The notes: generated by a model from the letters alone, not told the origin. A stretch of DNA of 64,000 nt from JBFLYN01 sp040756655 (GCA_040756655.1 JBFLYN010000003.1:77737-141736); one strand, 5' to 3'; counted from the stretch's first letter, positions 43,688-52,900 are shown. Program-made: numbers and translations.

Positions 43688-43951
43688 GAACGGCTGGCCA
43701 CGGAAGCGGGCCTCGAGCGCCGCCAGGACAGAGCGGCCCCGCTTGCGCACGGTCGAGATGTAGCCGCAGATGCGGCAGAAGGCCGGCGCACCGGCGAAGC
43801 TGCGGAGGGCGCTTGACCATCCGCAGGTCGCGCTCCGCCAGGTTGTTGCCGAAGGGTACCCGGCAGTCGTACACGCAGGCGACACCGCGGGGCGGTGTTG
43901 CTCCGGCCGGTCGAGCAGGTTTTGGGCCGGCGTTTGCCCGGGTCTGTCGCG
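43688..43951 (-). pseudogene. IS66-family transposase C-terminal remnant, frameshifted
   Basis: Three short blocks in two minus-strand frames rebuild the end of an IS66 transposase: GQTPAQNLLDRPEQHRPAV (43951-43874), then VYDCRVPFGNNLAERDLRMVK (43874-43812; 21 residues, key part PFGNNLAERDLRMVK), then FAGAPAFCRICGYISTVRKR and LAALEARF (43810-43688). Intact members have the conserved DFRVPFxNNxAERDxRMVK and AFCRIRxYxSTxRK in one frame. Two frameshifts and a deletion of the intervening QQKxSGCFR segment show it is dead. Confidence 0.8.
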
Positions 43952-44028
43952 CTGACCGGCGGGACGCAGAGCAGCCGGGAGAGGGCGAGCGGTCCCGGGG
44001 CCAGCAGGAGCGGCGGGGGCCGCTCCCG

Positions 44029-44370
44029 CTACCTGCGGGAAAACCAGGAGCGGATCGGCAAGAGCGCCCCGCCCAGAGCGACAAAGCCCAGCAGGACTGC
44101 GGCGACCGGGCCGCCTCCCGGCGCCAGGCTGAGCCTTGCGGCTGCAGCCGTTCCTGCCGCGGCCTGGGCGCACGCCGGGGCCAAGGCCCCGGGCCGCCCC
44201 GCCCGCAACTGGACCAGCCCCCGCGGGGCCACGGCGGAAACCAGGACGACGCTGAAGGCGACCAGGAAGAAGCGGTCGGCTTGGGCTGGCCCTGCCCCGC
44301 AGCGGCTCACCGGCACCCACCGCAGGGACAGCAGTAGCAATCCATAGAAGAAGAGACCGGCGGCCTTGGA
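44029..44370 (-). pseudogene. fragment of a small membrane protein, start unclear
   Basis: A minus-strand open frame ending at 44029 encodes three hydrophobic segments (KAAGLFFYGLLLLSLRW, ADRFFLVAFSVVLVSAVA, VAAVLLGFVALGGALLP) with codon use like real genes of this GC-rich genome. No start codon with a ribosome-binding site is visible; upstream of about 44370 the frame reads as low-quality Arg/Pro-rich sequence. It may be the end of a truncated polysaccharide-type membrane protein next to the IS66 scar. Confidence 0.35.
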
Positions 44371-44594
44371 GGCTATACTGGGAGGGGCGGCCGTTCGCAA
44401 TCTCCTCCTCCTGGTCGTGTTCGTCCCCCTCCAGAATTGGGCGGGCACGCGGAAGGCGCCCTTCTCTTGGCTTCGCACCGCTGGAGACCCCTCTCCAAAC
44501 CGCCAGGCCAACACGCCGCCTGCGCCAGGCTCGACCGACTGCTCTCGGAGCGGCACCCGTCGATCAGCGTCGGTGCTCCGCCTTCAGGACAGTG

Positions 44595-45251
44595 TCAGCA
44601 ACCGAGAAGCAGGCTCATCCGGCAGGCCGCCATGTCAACCAGGCGGAACTCGATCTCGGTCACGAACCCGTGCTCAAGGTACCACCGGTAGGCGGGTGAA
44701 GTGGGGTTGGTGGTAAGGGATATGCCTCGGTAGCCAACCGTTATGGCTTCGGCGCGCAAAAAGGACAGCATCTTCCCCCCTAAGCCCTGTGCCTGAACGT
44801 CCGGACGGGTGGCAATGAGATGCAGTTCCAAAAACCCGGGCCGGGCGGCGAAAGCAGCCCGGATCCTCGCAAGCTCGACCGGGTCTTTGCTTTTCATGTC
44901 GCGCGCTATGCGATGGATACCGCGCCACCCGAAAACGCGGAGGATGCCATAGAGGAACCTGATACAACCCACCAGGGAGGACAGGGACAACTTGGGCCTG
45001 GAGTCAGTTATCAGGGCGGCACAGACCAGGCGGCCGCCCGAGCCAATGCCGTACCAGCGAGCGTCATGGGCTGCTCCAAAAAACCCGTGCACGAGCCGGG
45101 TCGCTGCCACCGTGGCCTCGCGGGTAAGACAGACCGCATCCGGGGGTGGCGGTTCGGGAATCGCGGCCGCGAAGGCCTCCTCGAACAGCGTAGCCGCCTC
45201 CGCCCGCTGCCTGGGAGACAGCGGTTGCACGCCTGAGGTCAGCGCGATCAC
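44595..45251 (-). CDS. GNAT-family N-acetyltransferase
   Basis: The 218-residue protein has the GNAT acetyl-CoA motif in LHLIATRPDVQAQGLGGKML (Q/RxxGxG/A region QAQGLGG) and a C-terminal NPTSPAYRWYLEHGFV typical of motif B. The middle contains a non-conserved helical insert (CIRFLYGILRVFGW). The substrate is unknown. The GTG at 45251 abuts a GGAGG and is therefore not an ideal start; a CTG 9 nt later would be better spaced. It is isolated between the scarred region and the O-antigen ligase gene. Confidence 0.8.
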   Translation of the reverse strand: MIALTSGVQPLSPRQRAEAATLFEEAFAAAIPEPPPPDAVCLTREATVAATRLVHGFFGAAHDARWYGIGSGGRLVCAALITDSRPKLSLSSLVGCIRFLYGILRVFGWRGIHRIARDMKSKDPVELARIRAAFAARPGFLELHLIATRPDVQAQGLGGKMLSFLRAEAITVGYRGISLTTNPTSPAYRWYLEHGFVTEIEFRLVDMAACRMSLLLGC

Positions 45252-45559
45252 CTCCTCTCTCGCCGACTGCGGTTGACATATCGTCCGGCCTTTGTCTGAG
45301 GTTGCCTATGGGAATCCGAGCTGCGGTTCGTCTAGCTGTCGTGCTTGCTGCCATAGTTGCCCGCTATGGAGACATGGAGCAAGTAGACGATGTGTGGGTC
45401 AAGCATTGTGACAAAGACCGGAGTGCTATCCTCACGGTACTTGTGCGTATGCTCAGGTATGACCATGAGATTGGTGGCCGTGGAAATCTGAGACTGGGCG
45501 GTTATTGTCGCATTCTACGCAAATTCGCCCTGCCGCTTGTTGATTCTGTGGGAATGACT
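45252..45559. other. 308-nt region of lower GC content without a clear gene
   Basis: Between the GNAT gene and the O-antigen ligase gene the GC content drops visibly. A 44-codon minus-strand frame (start MVIPEHTHKYRE, about 45347-45478) has no ribosome-binding site and is not supported. It may be an older insertion or an unrecognised regulatory region. Confidence 0.45.
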
Positions 45560-46909
45560 TTAGTTGCACCTGGGCCATTCCACCCCGGTCCGCCGGCTGG
45601 AGATGAGGCTTGCCGCCTGGCCTAAGCCCAGCACCATCCAAAAGGTCAGGATCAGCTTGGGCCGGTACAGGATGTTGTCGGTAAGCCCCATAACGAGGAT
45701 GCCGAGCAGGGCCGCGGTCACGGCAGCGGAAACGGCCACTGGTAGCCGGTCTTGCCCGTGCTTGATGAGGTCCAAAGTCCGCCGGAATACCCGGAGGGCA
45801 ATCCACCCGTAGAGCAAAAGTCCCAGGATCCCGCTTTCGATCACCAGCTGCAGGTACTGGTTGTGAGAGTGGTACGGACGCTTATGTCTGTCCAGCATGT
45901 AGGCAGGATAGACCTGCATGTAGGCGCGGTGGCCAAGGCCCACGCCAATGGGCCAGTAATCGCGGATCATCAGTAGGGCTTCATTCCACACCGTCAGGCG
46001 GTACTGTACTGAAGTGTCACCGCCCCCGGCGCTGGCTAGTCTTCTTTCCACCACATCCACCTTGGGTAACACCATTACGGCGAACACGGTCACCAGCACC
46101 AGCACCACGCAAAGTCTCCGGTCGATCAGGAGACCAAACCCCGCAATGGCCACGAATAAGCCCGCCCAGCCGCCGCGCGAAAAGGTAAGCAACATGCACA
46201 GGCCCGCCGTAACGAGTATGGAGCCAAACATGGCCTTCTTGAAGTAGCTTCTACATGCCATGGCCAACGCCAGGGCCAGCGGTGCCGTGAACAAAAGGTA
46301 CATGGCCAGCAAGTTGGGGTTCCCGAAAGTCGAGTACGCCCGGGCCTGTAGGTACGGGTTCTGGCTCAAATCCACCCAGCCGCTCTCGGGCGGGGGCGCC
46401 TTGGTTACGTAGTGGTAGATCCCGGCCAGCGACACCAGGGTGGTGGCGGCCAGGATGGCAAGGACTACCCGGTACAGGGCGGTCCTATCTTTGACCACGT
46501 TGACCATGGCCACGAAAAGCCCTATGGCCAAGAAGTGGGTGACCAGTTCCGGCAGGCTGGAGGCCGGGTTCACCGAGATAACCGTGGATACCAAAAGCAG
46601 TATGACCAGGAGGGCTATGGGAAGGTCCAGGTCAGTGACTGCCGGCCGGGCGTCTTTCTGGTAGAAGAGCGTAAGCCCCCAGGCACCCACGGACAAAAGG
46701 GCAATGGCCAGGGCCAGTTCGTTGGTGACCAGGGGGATGGCCAGCACGGCCCCGAACATGGCCAGCTGGGGCCGGATGGCTGCGGCAACGCCCAGGAGCA
46801 AGGCTGCAACCCCGGCCCCAGCCAGCAAGTATCGACCGGGAAATAGTGCCAAGAAGACCCCGAGCACTGCCGCTGCCAGGACCAGGATGAGCGCAATCTT
46901 GCGGTTCAT
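45560..46909 (-). CDS. O-antigen ligase / Wzy-type polymerase family membrane protein
   Basis: The 449-residue protein has about twelve hydrophobic segments and the O-antigen ligase (Wzy_C) core: the motif TFGNPNLLAMYLL, TFSRGGWAGLFVA, a large periplasmic-type loop with VGLGHRAYMQVYPAYML, and the conserved HSHNQYLQLVIESGILGL that holds the catalytic His. It would ligate or polymerise lipid-linked glycans on the outer face of the membrane. The ATG at 46909 overlaps the preceding membrane-protein gene as ATGA, so the two are coupled. Confidence 0.88.
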   Translation of the reverse strand: MNRKIALILVLAAAVLGVFLALFPGRYLLAGAGVAALLLGVAAAIRPQLAMFGAVLAIPLVTNELALAIALLSVGAWGLTLFYQKDARPAVTDLDLPIALLVILLLVSTVISVNPASSLPELVTHFLAIGLFVAMVNVVKDRTALYRVVLAILAATTLVSLAGIYHYVTKAPPPESGWVDLSQNPYLQARAYSTFGNPNLLAMYLLFTAPLALALAMACRSYFKKAMFGSILVTAGLCMLLTFSRGGWAGLFVAIAGFGLLIDRRLCVVLVLVTVFAVMVLPKVDVVERRLASAGGGDTSVQYRLTVWNEALLMIRDYWPIGVGLGHRAYMQVYPAYMLDRHKRPYHSHNQYLQLVIESGILGLLLYGWIALRVFRRTLDLIKHGQDRLPVAVSAAVTAALLGILVMGLTDNILYRPKLILTFWMVLGLGQAASLISSRRTGVEWPRCN

Positions 46910-47424
46910 GGCCTTCCGGCCTCCGGGTCCGGCGCAGACAGCCACCTTACGAAGGCGGCAAAGTGACTGGCAGACAGAATCTCTTCCAACCCCAGGTCGA
47001 TCCTGGCTACTGCCAATCCTCCAGCCAGCATGGCCAGCCTCAGCACAAGGCCGCGCGGTCCGAGTCCGTTCTGGGCCGCTCTCACCAGGCCATTGCAGGC
47101 GGCAAAGACCATCACGGTCAAGCCCAAACACTGCAGCGGCCAGAGCGTCATGGCCCGTACCAGTTCCTTGGTGGTGGACACCAGCCAGCTGGTCTCCATG
47201 GCCCGGGCAATCCACCCCCGCTGGCGGGCAACCAGGGCCACGCTGGTGTCGCGGGTAGCGTTGAGCAGGCGCCAGCTGCGGCTTTGCTCCTGCACCTTCC
47301 AGGCCCGGTGCCCATCCCAGAGGCCGCTGAGAAAGTAGCTGGAGGCACATACTTCGCGTACTAACCGCCCTGCCCTCCGAGCATTAGCTGCAAAGAAGCT
47401 CTCGTTCTGCCAGTCCCAGTTCAT
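46906..47424 (-). CDS. small membrane protein coupled to the O-antigen ligase
   Basis: The 172-residue protein has a polar N-terminal half rich in Arg/Trp (about 1-85) and two hydrophobic segments (about 90-112, PLQCLGLTVMVFAACNGL, and 125-142). I recognise no family. The ATGA overlap with the ligase gene, and its place between DUF4330 and the ligase, suggest a partner of the glycan ligase or polymerase. The ATG at 47424 follows GGAG by 8 nt. Confidence 0.7.
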   Translation of the reverse strand: MNWDWQNESFFAANARRAGRLVREVCASSYFLSGLWDGHRAWKVQEQSRSWRLLNATRDTSVALVARQRGWIARAMETSWLVSTTKELVRAMTLWPLQCLGLTVMVFAACNGLVRAAQNGLGPRGLVLRLAMLAGGLAVARIDLGLEEILSASHFAAFVRWLSAPDPEAGRP

Positions 47425-47437
47425 GTACAGCGCTCCA

Positions 47438-47926
47438 TCATCGAAGGACTATGCCCATGACCGTAGTCATCACCGAAAACAGCTGGGCCTTGATCCTAAC
47501 CTGCGAGCCAATGCGGGTCTCTTTCCGGGCGATGACGATGGCATCCTGGGTAACCAGCGCCCTGGCATCTATCTCCAGGGTGATATCAAACCGATCCGGC
47601 GGGTTGGCCAGCACCAACCTGCCGTCGGCAGTGGTGACGACCCTCTGAGCCGGCCGCACTTCCTTTTTCACGATGGTCCCAAACACCATGCTGTTGTCAT
47701 GATCCCGGACCACATCGCCTACCTTGATGGCATCCACCGTAGGCTGGCGCACATCCTCGACCAGCACAGTCAACCGGGCAGGTCTTTCTTCCGCACCCGG
47801 CTGGGCGCCGGCGCCCATGTACACCAGCCTGTAGGTCACACCTGCCACCAGCGCAGCCAGGACCAGGAGAATGGCCAGATCGAGCACGTTAATGAAACCA
47901 AAGAGCCGGCCCCTTTTGTCGATCAT
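47438..47926 (-). CDS. DUF4330 family membrane-anchored protein
   Basis: The 162-residue protein starts MIDKRGRLFGFINVLDLAI, the typical DUF4330 beginning, with a membrane helix (about 13-32) followed by a beta-rich extracytoplasmic domain (VEDVRQPTVDAIKVGDVV and so on). Its function is unknown; DUF4330 genes often neighbour exopolysaccharide genes, as here. The ATG at 47926 follows AGGAGG by 7 nt, and it lies 4 nt behind the glycosyltransferase gene. Confidence 0.82.
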   Translation of the reverse strand: MIDKRGRLFGFINVLDLAILLVLAALVAGVTYRLVYMGAGAQPGAEERPARLTVLVEDVRQPTVDAIKVGDVVRDHDNSMVFGTIVKKEVRPAQRVVTTADGRLVLANPPDRFDITLEIDARALVTQDAIVIARKETRIGSQVRIKAQLFSVMTTVMGIVLR

Positions 47927-47930
47927 AGGT

Positions 47931-49058
47931 CTACCTCCTGCGGGTCTTCCCCTCCAGTATCTGTTCATATATCTCTAGGTGCCTTTGGGCCATGGCCGGC
48001 GGGGAGAAATAGGGTTCGGCCGCTTGGCGTAGGCGATCCCCCAACTGCCTGGCCTGCCCAGGATCGCCCAGCAGCTCCAAGACGGCGGCGGCCAGGGCAG
48101 CCGGATCCCCGGGGGGCACCAAGAGTCCGGTGTCCCCAGGAGTGACGAGCTCGGCGATGCTGCCCACATCAGTGGACACGGTGGGTACTCCCAGGGCGGC
48201 TGCTTCCAGTATGACGTACGGGAAAGTCTCGCTCAGGGATGGGAGCACGTGGATATCCAGGGCATTGAGAAAGTCGTACGGGTTGGTGATGTAGCCCAAG
48301 AAGAAAACGTGGTCTTTTAGGCCCAGGCTGGTGACGAGAGACTGGAGGTCGTCCAGGGCCGGGCCATCTCCCCCCAGGAGAAAACGCACTTTTGGAAAAC
48401 GCTCCCGCACCATGCTGGCTGCCCGGACCAAGACCGCCTGGCCCTTAACCTGGTGAAGGCGCCCGAGTGCCCCGATTAAAGGGTCTCCCGAGAGGCGCTC
48501 GAGTCCATGCTGCTCCAAGAACCTCTCTTTGCCCTGGTGCTCTACCGACCTGGCCAGGTAATTGCGCACGCTGTGAATGCGGTCGTCGGCAATGCCCCGC
48601 TGGTTCAGGATCTTCCTCAGGGGCTCGGAAACTACGATGTAGTGGTCAAAAAATCGCAAGGCTACGGAATTCAAGGACGTGTAGACTAAGCGCTTGTACA
48701 GGCTGTCGGTGAAATCGCGCCGGTAATCACTGTGCACGGTGGTTACAAAGGGAACCTTCAGCCGGGGCTTGGCCAAAACCGTGAGGAAATTGGCTCTGGC
48801 TCCGTGAGAATGGACAATATCGGTGGATTCTTCTCGCACCAATCGTACCAGCGACCGGATCACCGACAGGTCCTGGCGCCCGTGTTGGACGGCCACCTCG
48901 ATGTCCAGGCCCATGTCCCGGGCCTCCCGGGAGAACGGGCCTTCCATGAAGCACATGATCCGGGCCGGAACCCGTTTTTGCAGCTCGGACACCAGTGTCA
49001 ACACGTGGGTCTTCCCGCCGCCCGTATCACCGCCGCTAATCACATGAAGTACTCGCAC
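47931..49058 (-). CDS. GT4-family glycosyltransferase
   Basis: The 375-residue GT-B enzyme has the N-terminal GGDTGGGKTHVLTL loop, DIVHSHGARANFL, and the C-terminal donor-binding site with GRLHQVKGQAVLV, GGDGPALDDL and the E-x7-E motif SLSETFPYVILEAAALGVPTV. It resembles WecA-lineage and exopolysaccharide glycosyltransferases that act on lipid-linked sugars. The GTG at 49058 follows GGGAGG by 5 nt. It is the first gene of the GT4-DUF4330-membrane protein-ligase group. Confidence 0.9.
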   Translation of the reverse strand: MRVLHVISGGDTGGGKTHVLTLVSELQKRVPARIMCFMEGPFSREARDMGLDIEVAVQHGRQDLSVIRSLVRLVREESTDIVHSHGARANFLTVLAKPRLKVPFVTTVHSDYRRDFTDSLYKRLVYTSLNSVALRFFDHYIVVSEPLRKILNQRGIADDRIHSVRNYLARSVEHQGKERFLEQHGLERLSGDPLIGALGRLHQVKGQAVLVRAASMVRERFPKVRFLLGGDGPALDDLQSLVTSLGLKDHVFFLGYITNPYDFLNALDIHVLPSLSETFPYVILEAAALGVPTVSTDVGSIAELVTPGDTGLLVPPGDPAALAAAVLELLGDPGQARQLGDRLRQAAEPYFSPPAMAQRHLEIYEQILEGKTRRR

Positions 49059-49215
49059 CGCATCCTCCCGCGTCTAGGTTCCTCCCGGCCTGTACCACTG
49101 CGGGCGGGGCACCACCCTTGCTTCCTTGTGTGTACTGGCTGGGTGCTTTTTTCGTCTTTGCTAACTTCGCGTACACCTACCCGGTAACCTTCATCCAGGC
49201 TCCAGCCAATTGCTT

Positions 49216-50385
49216 CTACCGTTGCCAGTCTTCAGCGTCGCCGGCCGCAAGTATCACCCTCTCGGTGCGTTCCAGGGATCCCGCTATGAGGGTCTCCATG
49301 TCCAGGGCCTGTTCGGCCGCTGCCACTTGCTCTTGCCTGGGGGCGGTGACCGGGTGACGCGGGACAAACAGGGTGCAGCAGTCCTCGTAGGGGCGGATGG
49401 AGATGTGATAGGTGCCGATGGCCTGGGCCCGGTCCACGATCTCGACCTTGTCAAAGGAGATCAGGGGTCTTAGCACCGGCCGCCCGGCGACAGCGTTGGT
49501 TACCACGATGCTCTCCAGGGTCTGGCTGGCCACCTGGCCCAGGCTTTCACCGGTAACCAGCGCCAGCGCCCCTTCGCGTTCAGCTATGCGATCGGCCAGG
49601 CGCATCATCATCCGCCGCATGAGGATTACCGTCAGGTGGTGCGGGCAGGACTCTACTATAGCTTTTTGAATGTCGGTGAAGTGATTTATGTAAAGATTGA
49701 TGGAACCCGCGTAACCTGCCAGCACCCGGCCCAGGTCGACTACCTTCTCCCTGGAACGCTCGCCGGTATAGGGGAAGCTGTGAAAGTGCACTGCCGCCAG
49801 TTCCAACCCCCGTTTGAGGGCCATCCACCCGGCCACTGGGCTGTCAATGCCTCCAGATAAAAGCAGTACCGCTCGACCCGTCATCCCCACGGGCAGGCCA
49901 CCTGGCCCCGGGACTGATTCGGAGAACAGGAACACGCCTTCCTGGCGCACCTCCACGTTGATGACCAGATCCGGGCGATGGACATCCACCGACCACCCGG
50001 GCGCGTGCTCCAGGACATGGGCGCCCACTGCGCGGTTGATGGCCGGAGAATCGTAGGGAAACTCCTTGTAGGAACGGCGGGCTTGGACTTTGAAGGTGCC
50101 CGGTGCATGCCCGCTCGTCATAGCCACGGCCCGAGCCTTGATGGCATCCATGTCCCGGGGCAACACCCAGACTGGACTGAGCGACACCAGCCCAAACACC
50201 CGGGCCAGCCTCTGCGTGGCAGGTACGGTGTCTACGTCTGAGATGAAGACCCGCCCGTAGGTCTTTTGGATAGTAGCCGGGCCCAGCCCGTGCAGCGCCC
50301 GGCGCACATTGTCCACCAGGAGGTCTTCAAACCGGTAGCGGTTGCGGCCCTTGAGGGCGATCTCACCATACCGGGCCATGATCAT
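49216..50385 (-). CDS. thiI: tRNA 4-thiouridine synthase ThiI
   Basis: ThiI inserts sulfur into U8 of tRNA and, in some species, supplies thiazole synthesis. The 389-residue protein has the N-terminal ferredoxin-like/THUMP region (GEIALKGRNRYRFED), then the PP-loop VLLLSGGIDSPVAGW and the substrate residues GESLGQVASQT. It lacks the C-terminal rhodanese domain of enterobacterial ThiI, so sulfur must come directly from a partner such as the NifS protein encoded 10 nt upstream. The ATG at 50385 has a modest ribosome-binding site. Confidence 0.95.
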   Translation of the reverse strand: MIMARYGEIALKGRNRYRFEDLLVDNVRRALHGLGPATIQKTYGRVFISDVDTVPATQRLARVFGLVSLSPVWVLPRDMDAIKARAVAMTSGHAPGTFKVQARRSYKEFPYDSPAINRAVGAHVLEHAPGWSVDVHRPDLVINVEVRQEGVFLFSESVPGPGGLPVGMTGRAVLLLSGGIDSPVAGWMALKRGLELAAVHFHSFPYTGERSREKVVDLGRVLAGYAGSINLYINHFTDIQKAIVESCPHHLTVILMRRMMMRLADRIAEREGALALVTGESLGQVASQTLESIVVTNAVAGRPVLRPLISFDKVEIVDRAQAIGTYHISIRPYEDCCTLFVPRHPVTAPRQEQVAAAEQALDMETLIAGSLERTERVILAAGDAEDWQR

Positions 50386-50395
50386 GTCTGCCAGC

Positions 50396-51547
50396 TTACT
50401 TCCTCCCCCCGCGCCGGATCTTGACTTCGTCTACTGCCAAAGTGGTGGCATCCACGGCTAGCTCGATTTCGCCCGCAGTGGTGGCAGCGCCAAGGCTGAA
50501 GCGTACCGCCCCGGTGAGGGCTGGACCCTTCATGCCCATGGCTTTTAGAACATGGCTGGGACCGTCGCGCCGGGAGTGGCACGCCGAGCCGGTGGAGACA
50601 TAGACTCCCCGGGACGCCAGCGCGTGGACCAGGACCTCGCCCCGGGGCACGTCTTCGAAGTAGGCATTCAGGATGTGTGGGGCCCCCCCACCGGGAGCGG
50701 GCCCGTTGACGTTGAACCCGGCTATGGCCTCCAGGCCCTTGGCCAGCTGGAGCTTGAGCCTGCGGGTATCCTGGCCTCGCTCCCAGGAGAGCCGGGCTGC
50801 CTGCGCCATGCCGGCGATACCCGCCACATTTTCGGTTCCCGCGCGGAGCTTGCCTTCCTGCTCGCCCCCTAGCAGCAAGGGCAAAAGGCGAGTACCTTCC
50901 CTCACGTAGAGCGCTCCCGTGCCCTTGGGGCCGTGGAGCTTGTGGGCGGAGAAACTCATGGTCTCCACCAGTCCGGGTGGAGGCAGGGGGAGTTTGGCCA
51001 GCGCCTGCACGGCGTCGACATGGATGGCGGCGTGTGGAGAGAGAGACCGCACCATCGCCGAGATGGCCTCCAGGTCATGTACCGAACCTATCTCGTTGTT
51101 CACGGCCATCACACACACCAAGATGGTGCCGGGCGTCAAGGCATCCTCCAGCCGGGCCATCTCCAGTTCACCCCGGTGGTCCACGGGCAGGAGGATGACC
51201 TCAAAACCCTGCTCTTCCAGGAGTTGAAGGGGGACCAGAACAGAAGGGTGTTCGATGGCAGTGCTGACAATGCGGTTGCCTCGGGCCTGCCGGGCCCGGC
51301 TGAGCCCGAAGATGGCCCAGTTGTTGGCCTCAGTGCCGCCGGAGGTAAAGAAGATCTCGCCCGGGCTACAGCCCACTACCCCGGCCAGCTCCCGGCGAGC
51401 ATCCCGCACCAGGCGCTCCGCAGCCAACCCCCGCGCGTGCAGGGACGACGGGTTTCCATATTCCTCGCTGTGGATGCGGCACATGGTCTCCACGACCTCG
51501 GGCCACACCCGGGTGGTGGCGCTGTTGTCGAGGTATGCCTCGGGCAC
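50396..51547 (-). CDS. nifS: cysteine desulfurase (NifS/IscS family)
   Basis: This PLP enzyme removes sulfur from cysteine as a persulfide. The 383 residues include TSGGTEANNWAI, the PLP lysine in FSAHKLHGPKGTG and the catalytic Cys in STGSACHSRRDGPSHV, with the extended loop of the short (NifS-like, class I) group. Being adjacent to a rhodanese-less thiI, it is probably its dedicated sulfur donor, as with NifZ-ThiI in B. subtilis. The GTG at 51547 follows GGGAGG by 9 nt. Confidence 0.94.
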   Translation of the reverse strand: MPEAYLDNSATTRVWPEVVETMCRIHSEEYGNPSSLHARGLAAERLVRDARRELAGVVGCSPGEIFFTSGGTEANNWAIFGLSRARQARGNRIVSTAIEHPSVLVPLQLLEEQGFEVILLPVDHRGELEMARLEDALTPGTILVCVMAVNNEIGSVHDLEAISAMVRSLSPHAAIHVDAVQALAKLPLPPPGLVETMSFSAHKLHGPKGTGALYVREGTRLLPLLLGGEQEGKLRAGTENVAGIAGMAQAARLSWERGQDTRRLKLQLAKGLEAIAGFNVNGPAPGGGAPHILNAYFEDVPRGEVLVHALASRGVYVSTGSACHSRRDGPSHVLKAMGMKGPALTGAVRFSLGAATTAGEIELAVDATTLAVDEVKIRRGGRK

Positions 51548-51588
51548 ACATCATTCCTCCCAAGCTAGTATTGTACCACAAGGGAGGC

Positions 51589-52851
51589 TTAGGCGTACTG
51601 CCGCTGGATGGAAGCACCCAATCCCGCCATTTTCCGGACCAGGTTCTCGTAGCCGCGGTCCAAATGCCGGGCGTCCAAAACCCGGGTCTCGCCATCGGCC
51701 ACCAGGCCGGCTAGCACCAGCCCGGCCCCAGCCCTCAAGTCGGTGGCCCTTACCGGGGCCCCGCTCAGCTGGGGCACCCCGCGGATGACGGCGCAGTGGC
51801 CTTCGATCTTGATGTTGGCACCCATGCGCTTGAGTTCGTCGGCATGTTGGAAGCGGTTCTCGAAGACCGTTTCCGTGATGACGCTGGTCCCATCCGCCAC
51901 GGTCATGGCGGCCACTAACTGTGGCTGCATGTCCGTGGGAAAGCCCGGGTGAGGCATGGTCTTGACGTCAACGGCCCGCAGCCGGCCGGCGGCCGACACC
52001 CACGCGGCGTTGTTGTCGCTTCGCTCCACAGTCACCCCGGCCTCCCTGAGCTTGGCAGTGACGGCCTGGAGGTGTTCTAACTTCACGTTCTCCAGCTGGA
52101 TTTCGCCGCGGGTCATGGCCGCGGCCACCATGAAGGTGCCGGCCTCGATGCGGTCGGGGATGACCGCATAGTGCACTGCACGTAGTCGGGCCGGGCCACA
52201 CACGCGGAGGACCTTGGTGCCAGCCCCGGTGATGTCGGCACCCATGGCCGTGAGGAAATTGGCCAGGTCTACGATTTCCGGTTCGCTGGCGGCGTTTTCG
52301 ATGACCGTTTCTCCCTGGGCCAGGCAGGCGGCGGTCATGAGGTTTTCGGTGGCTCCCACGCTGGGGTAGTCGAGGTACAGGGACGAAGCGGCAAGGCCCC
52401 GCCCGGGCACTGCCACCTCGATGGAGCCGCGGTGTTGTTTGACCTGGGCCCCCAGCGCACACAGGCCCTTGAGGTGCAAGTCGATGGGACGGGAGCCAAT
52501 GGCACACCCTCCCGGCATGGAGATACGCATGCGCCCCAGCCGGGCCACGACTGGCCCCATGACCAGGAATGAAGCCCGCATCTTGCGGACGTGGCCGTAC
52601 TCAGCTTCGGTGCCCAGGTCGTTGACGCCCACCACTACCCGGCCCCCGCCCTGGAAATCCACCCTGGCCCCCAGGCCGGCCAGGACTTCCCCCATGGTGA
52701 ACACATCGTCCAAGGCCGGGACCCCGTCGAGGGCGGTTTCTCCTTCCACCAGGAGGGAAGCTGCCAGGATGGGAAGCACCGCGTTTTTAGCCCCGGAGAT
52801 GCGCACCGTGCCGCGGAGCGGACGCCCGCCCTGGATGACGATGGTGTTCAT
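51589..52851 (-). CDS. murA: UDP-N-acetylglucosamine 1-carboxyvinyltransferase MurA
   Basis: MurA adds enolpyruvate to UDP-GlcNAc, the first committed step of peptidoglycan synthesis and the fosfomycin target. The 420-residue protein contains SGAKNAVLPILAASLL, the catalytic Cys in MPGGCAIGSRP, GATENLMTAACLA, and the C-terminal LRAGAGLVLAGL. Cys at the active position implies fosfomycin sensitivity. The ATG at 52851 follows GGGAGG. It lies just behind the ATPase operon terminator, the slot where murA follows the F-type ATP synthase genes in many Bacillota. Confidence 0.96.
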   Translation of the reverse strand: MNTIVIQGGRPLRGTVRISGAKNAVLPILAASLLVEGETALDGVPALDDVFTMGEVLAGLGARVDFQGGGRVVVGVNDLGTEAEYGHVRKMRASFLVMGPVVARLGRMRISMPGGCAIGSRPIDLHLKGLCALGAQVKQHRGSIEVAVPGRGLAASSLYLDYPSVGATENLMTAACLAQGETVIENAASEPEIVDLANFLTAMGADITGAGTKVLRVCGPARLRAVHYAVIPDRIEAGTFMVAAAMTRGEIQLENVKLEHLQAVTAKLREAGVTVERSDNNAAWVSAAGRLRAVDVKTMPHPGFPTDMQPQLVAAMTVADGTSVITETVFENRFQHADELKRMGANIKIEGHCAVIRGVPQLSGAPVRATDLRAGAGLVLAGLVADGETRVLDARHLDRGYENLVRKMAGLGASIQRQYA

Positions 52852-52900
52852 AAGCTCTCCTCCCAGCTTTATTATCGGCGCCTGGCCGCAGTTTATCCTC

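Noticed and set aside
43516..44337. 273-codon plus-strand open frame
   Set aside because: It is the antisense side of the IS66 remnant and GC-rich flanks, with no ribosome-binding site and an Arg/Pro-rich composition typical of shadow frames.
45347..45478. 44-codon minus-strand frame in the low-GC gap
   Set aside because: No ribosome-binding site and no recognisable motif; length is within chance for DNA of this composition.
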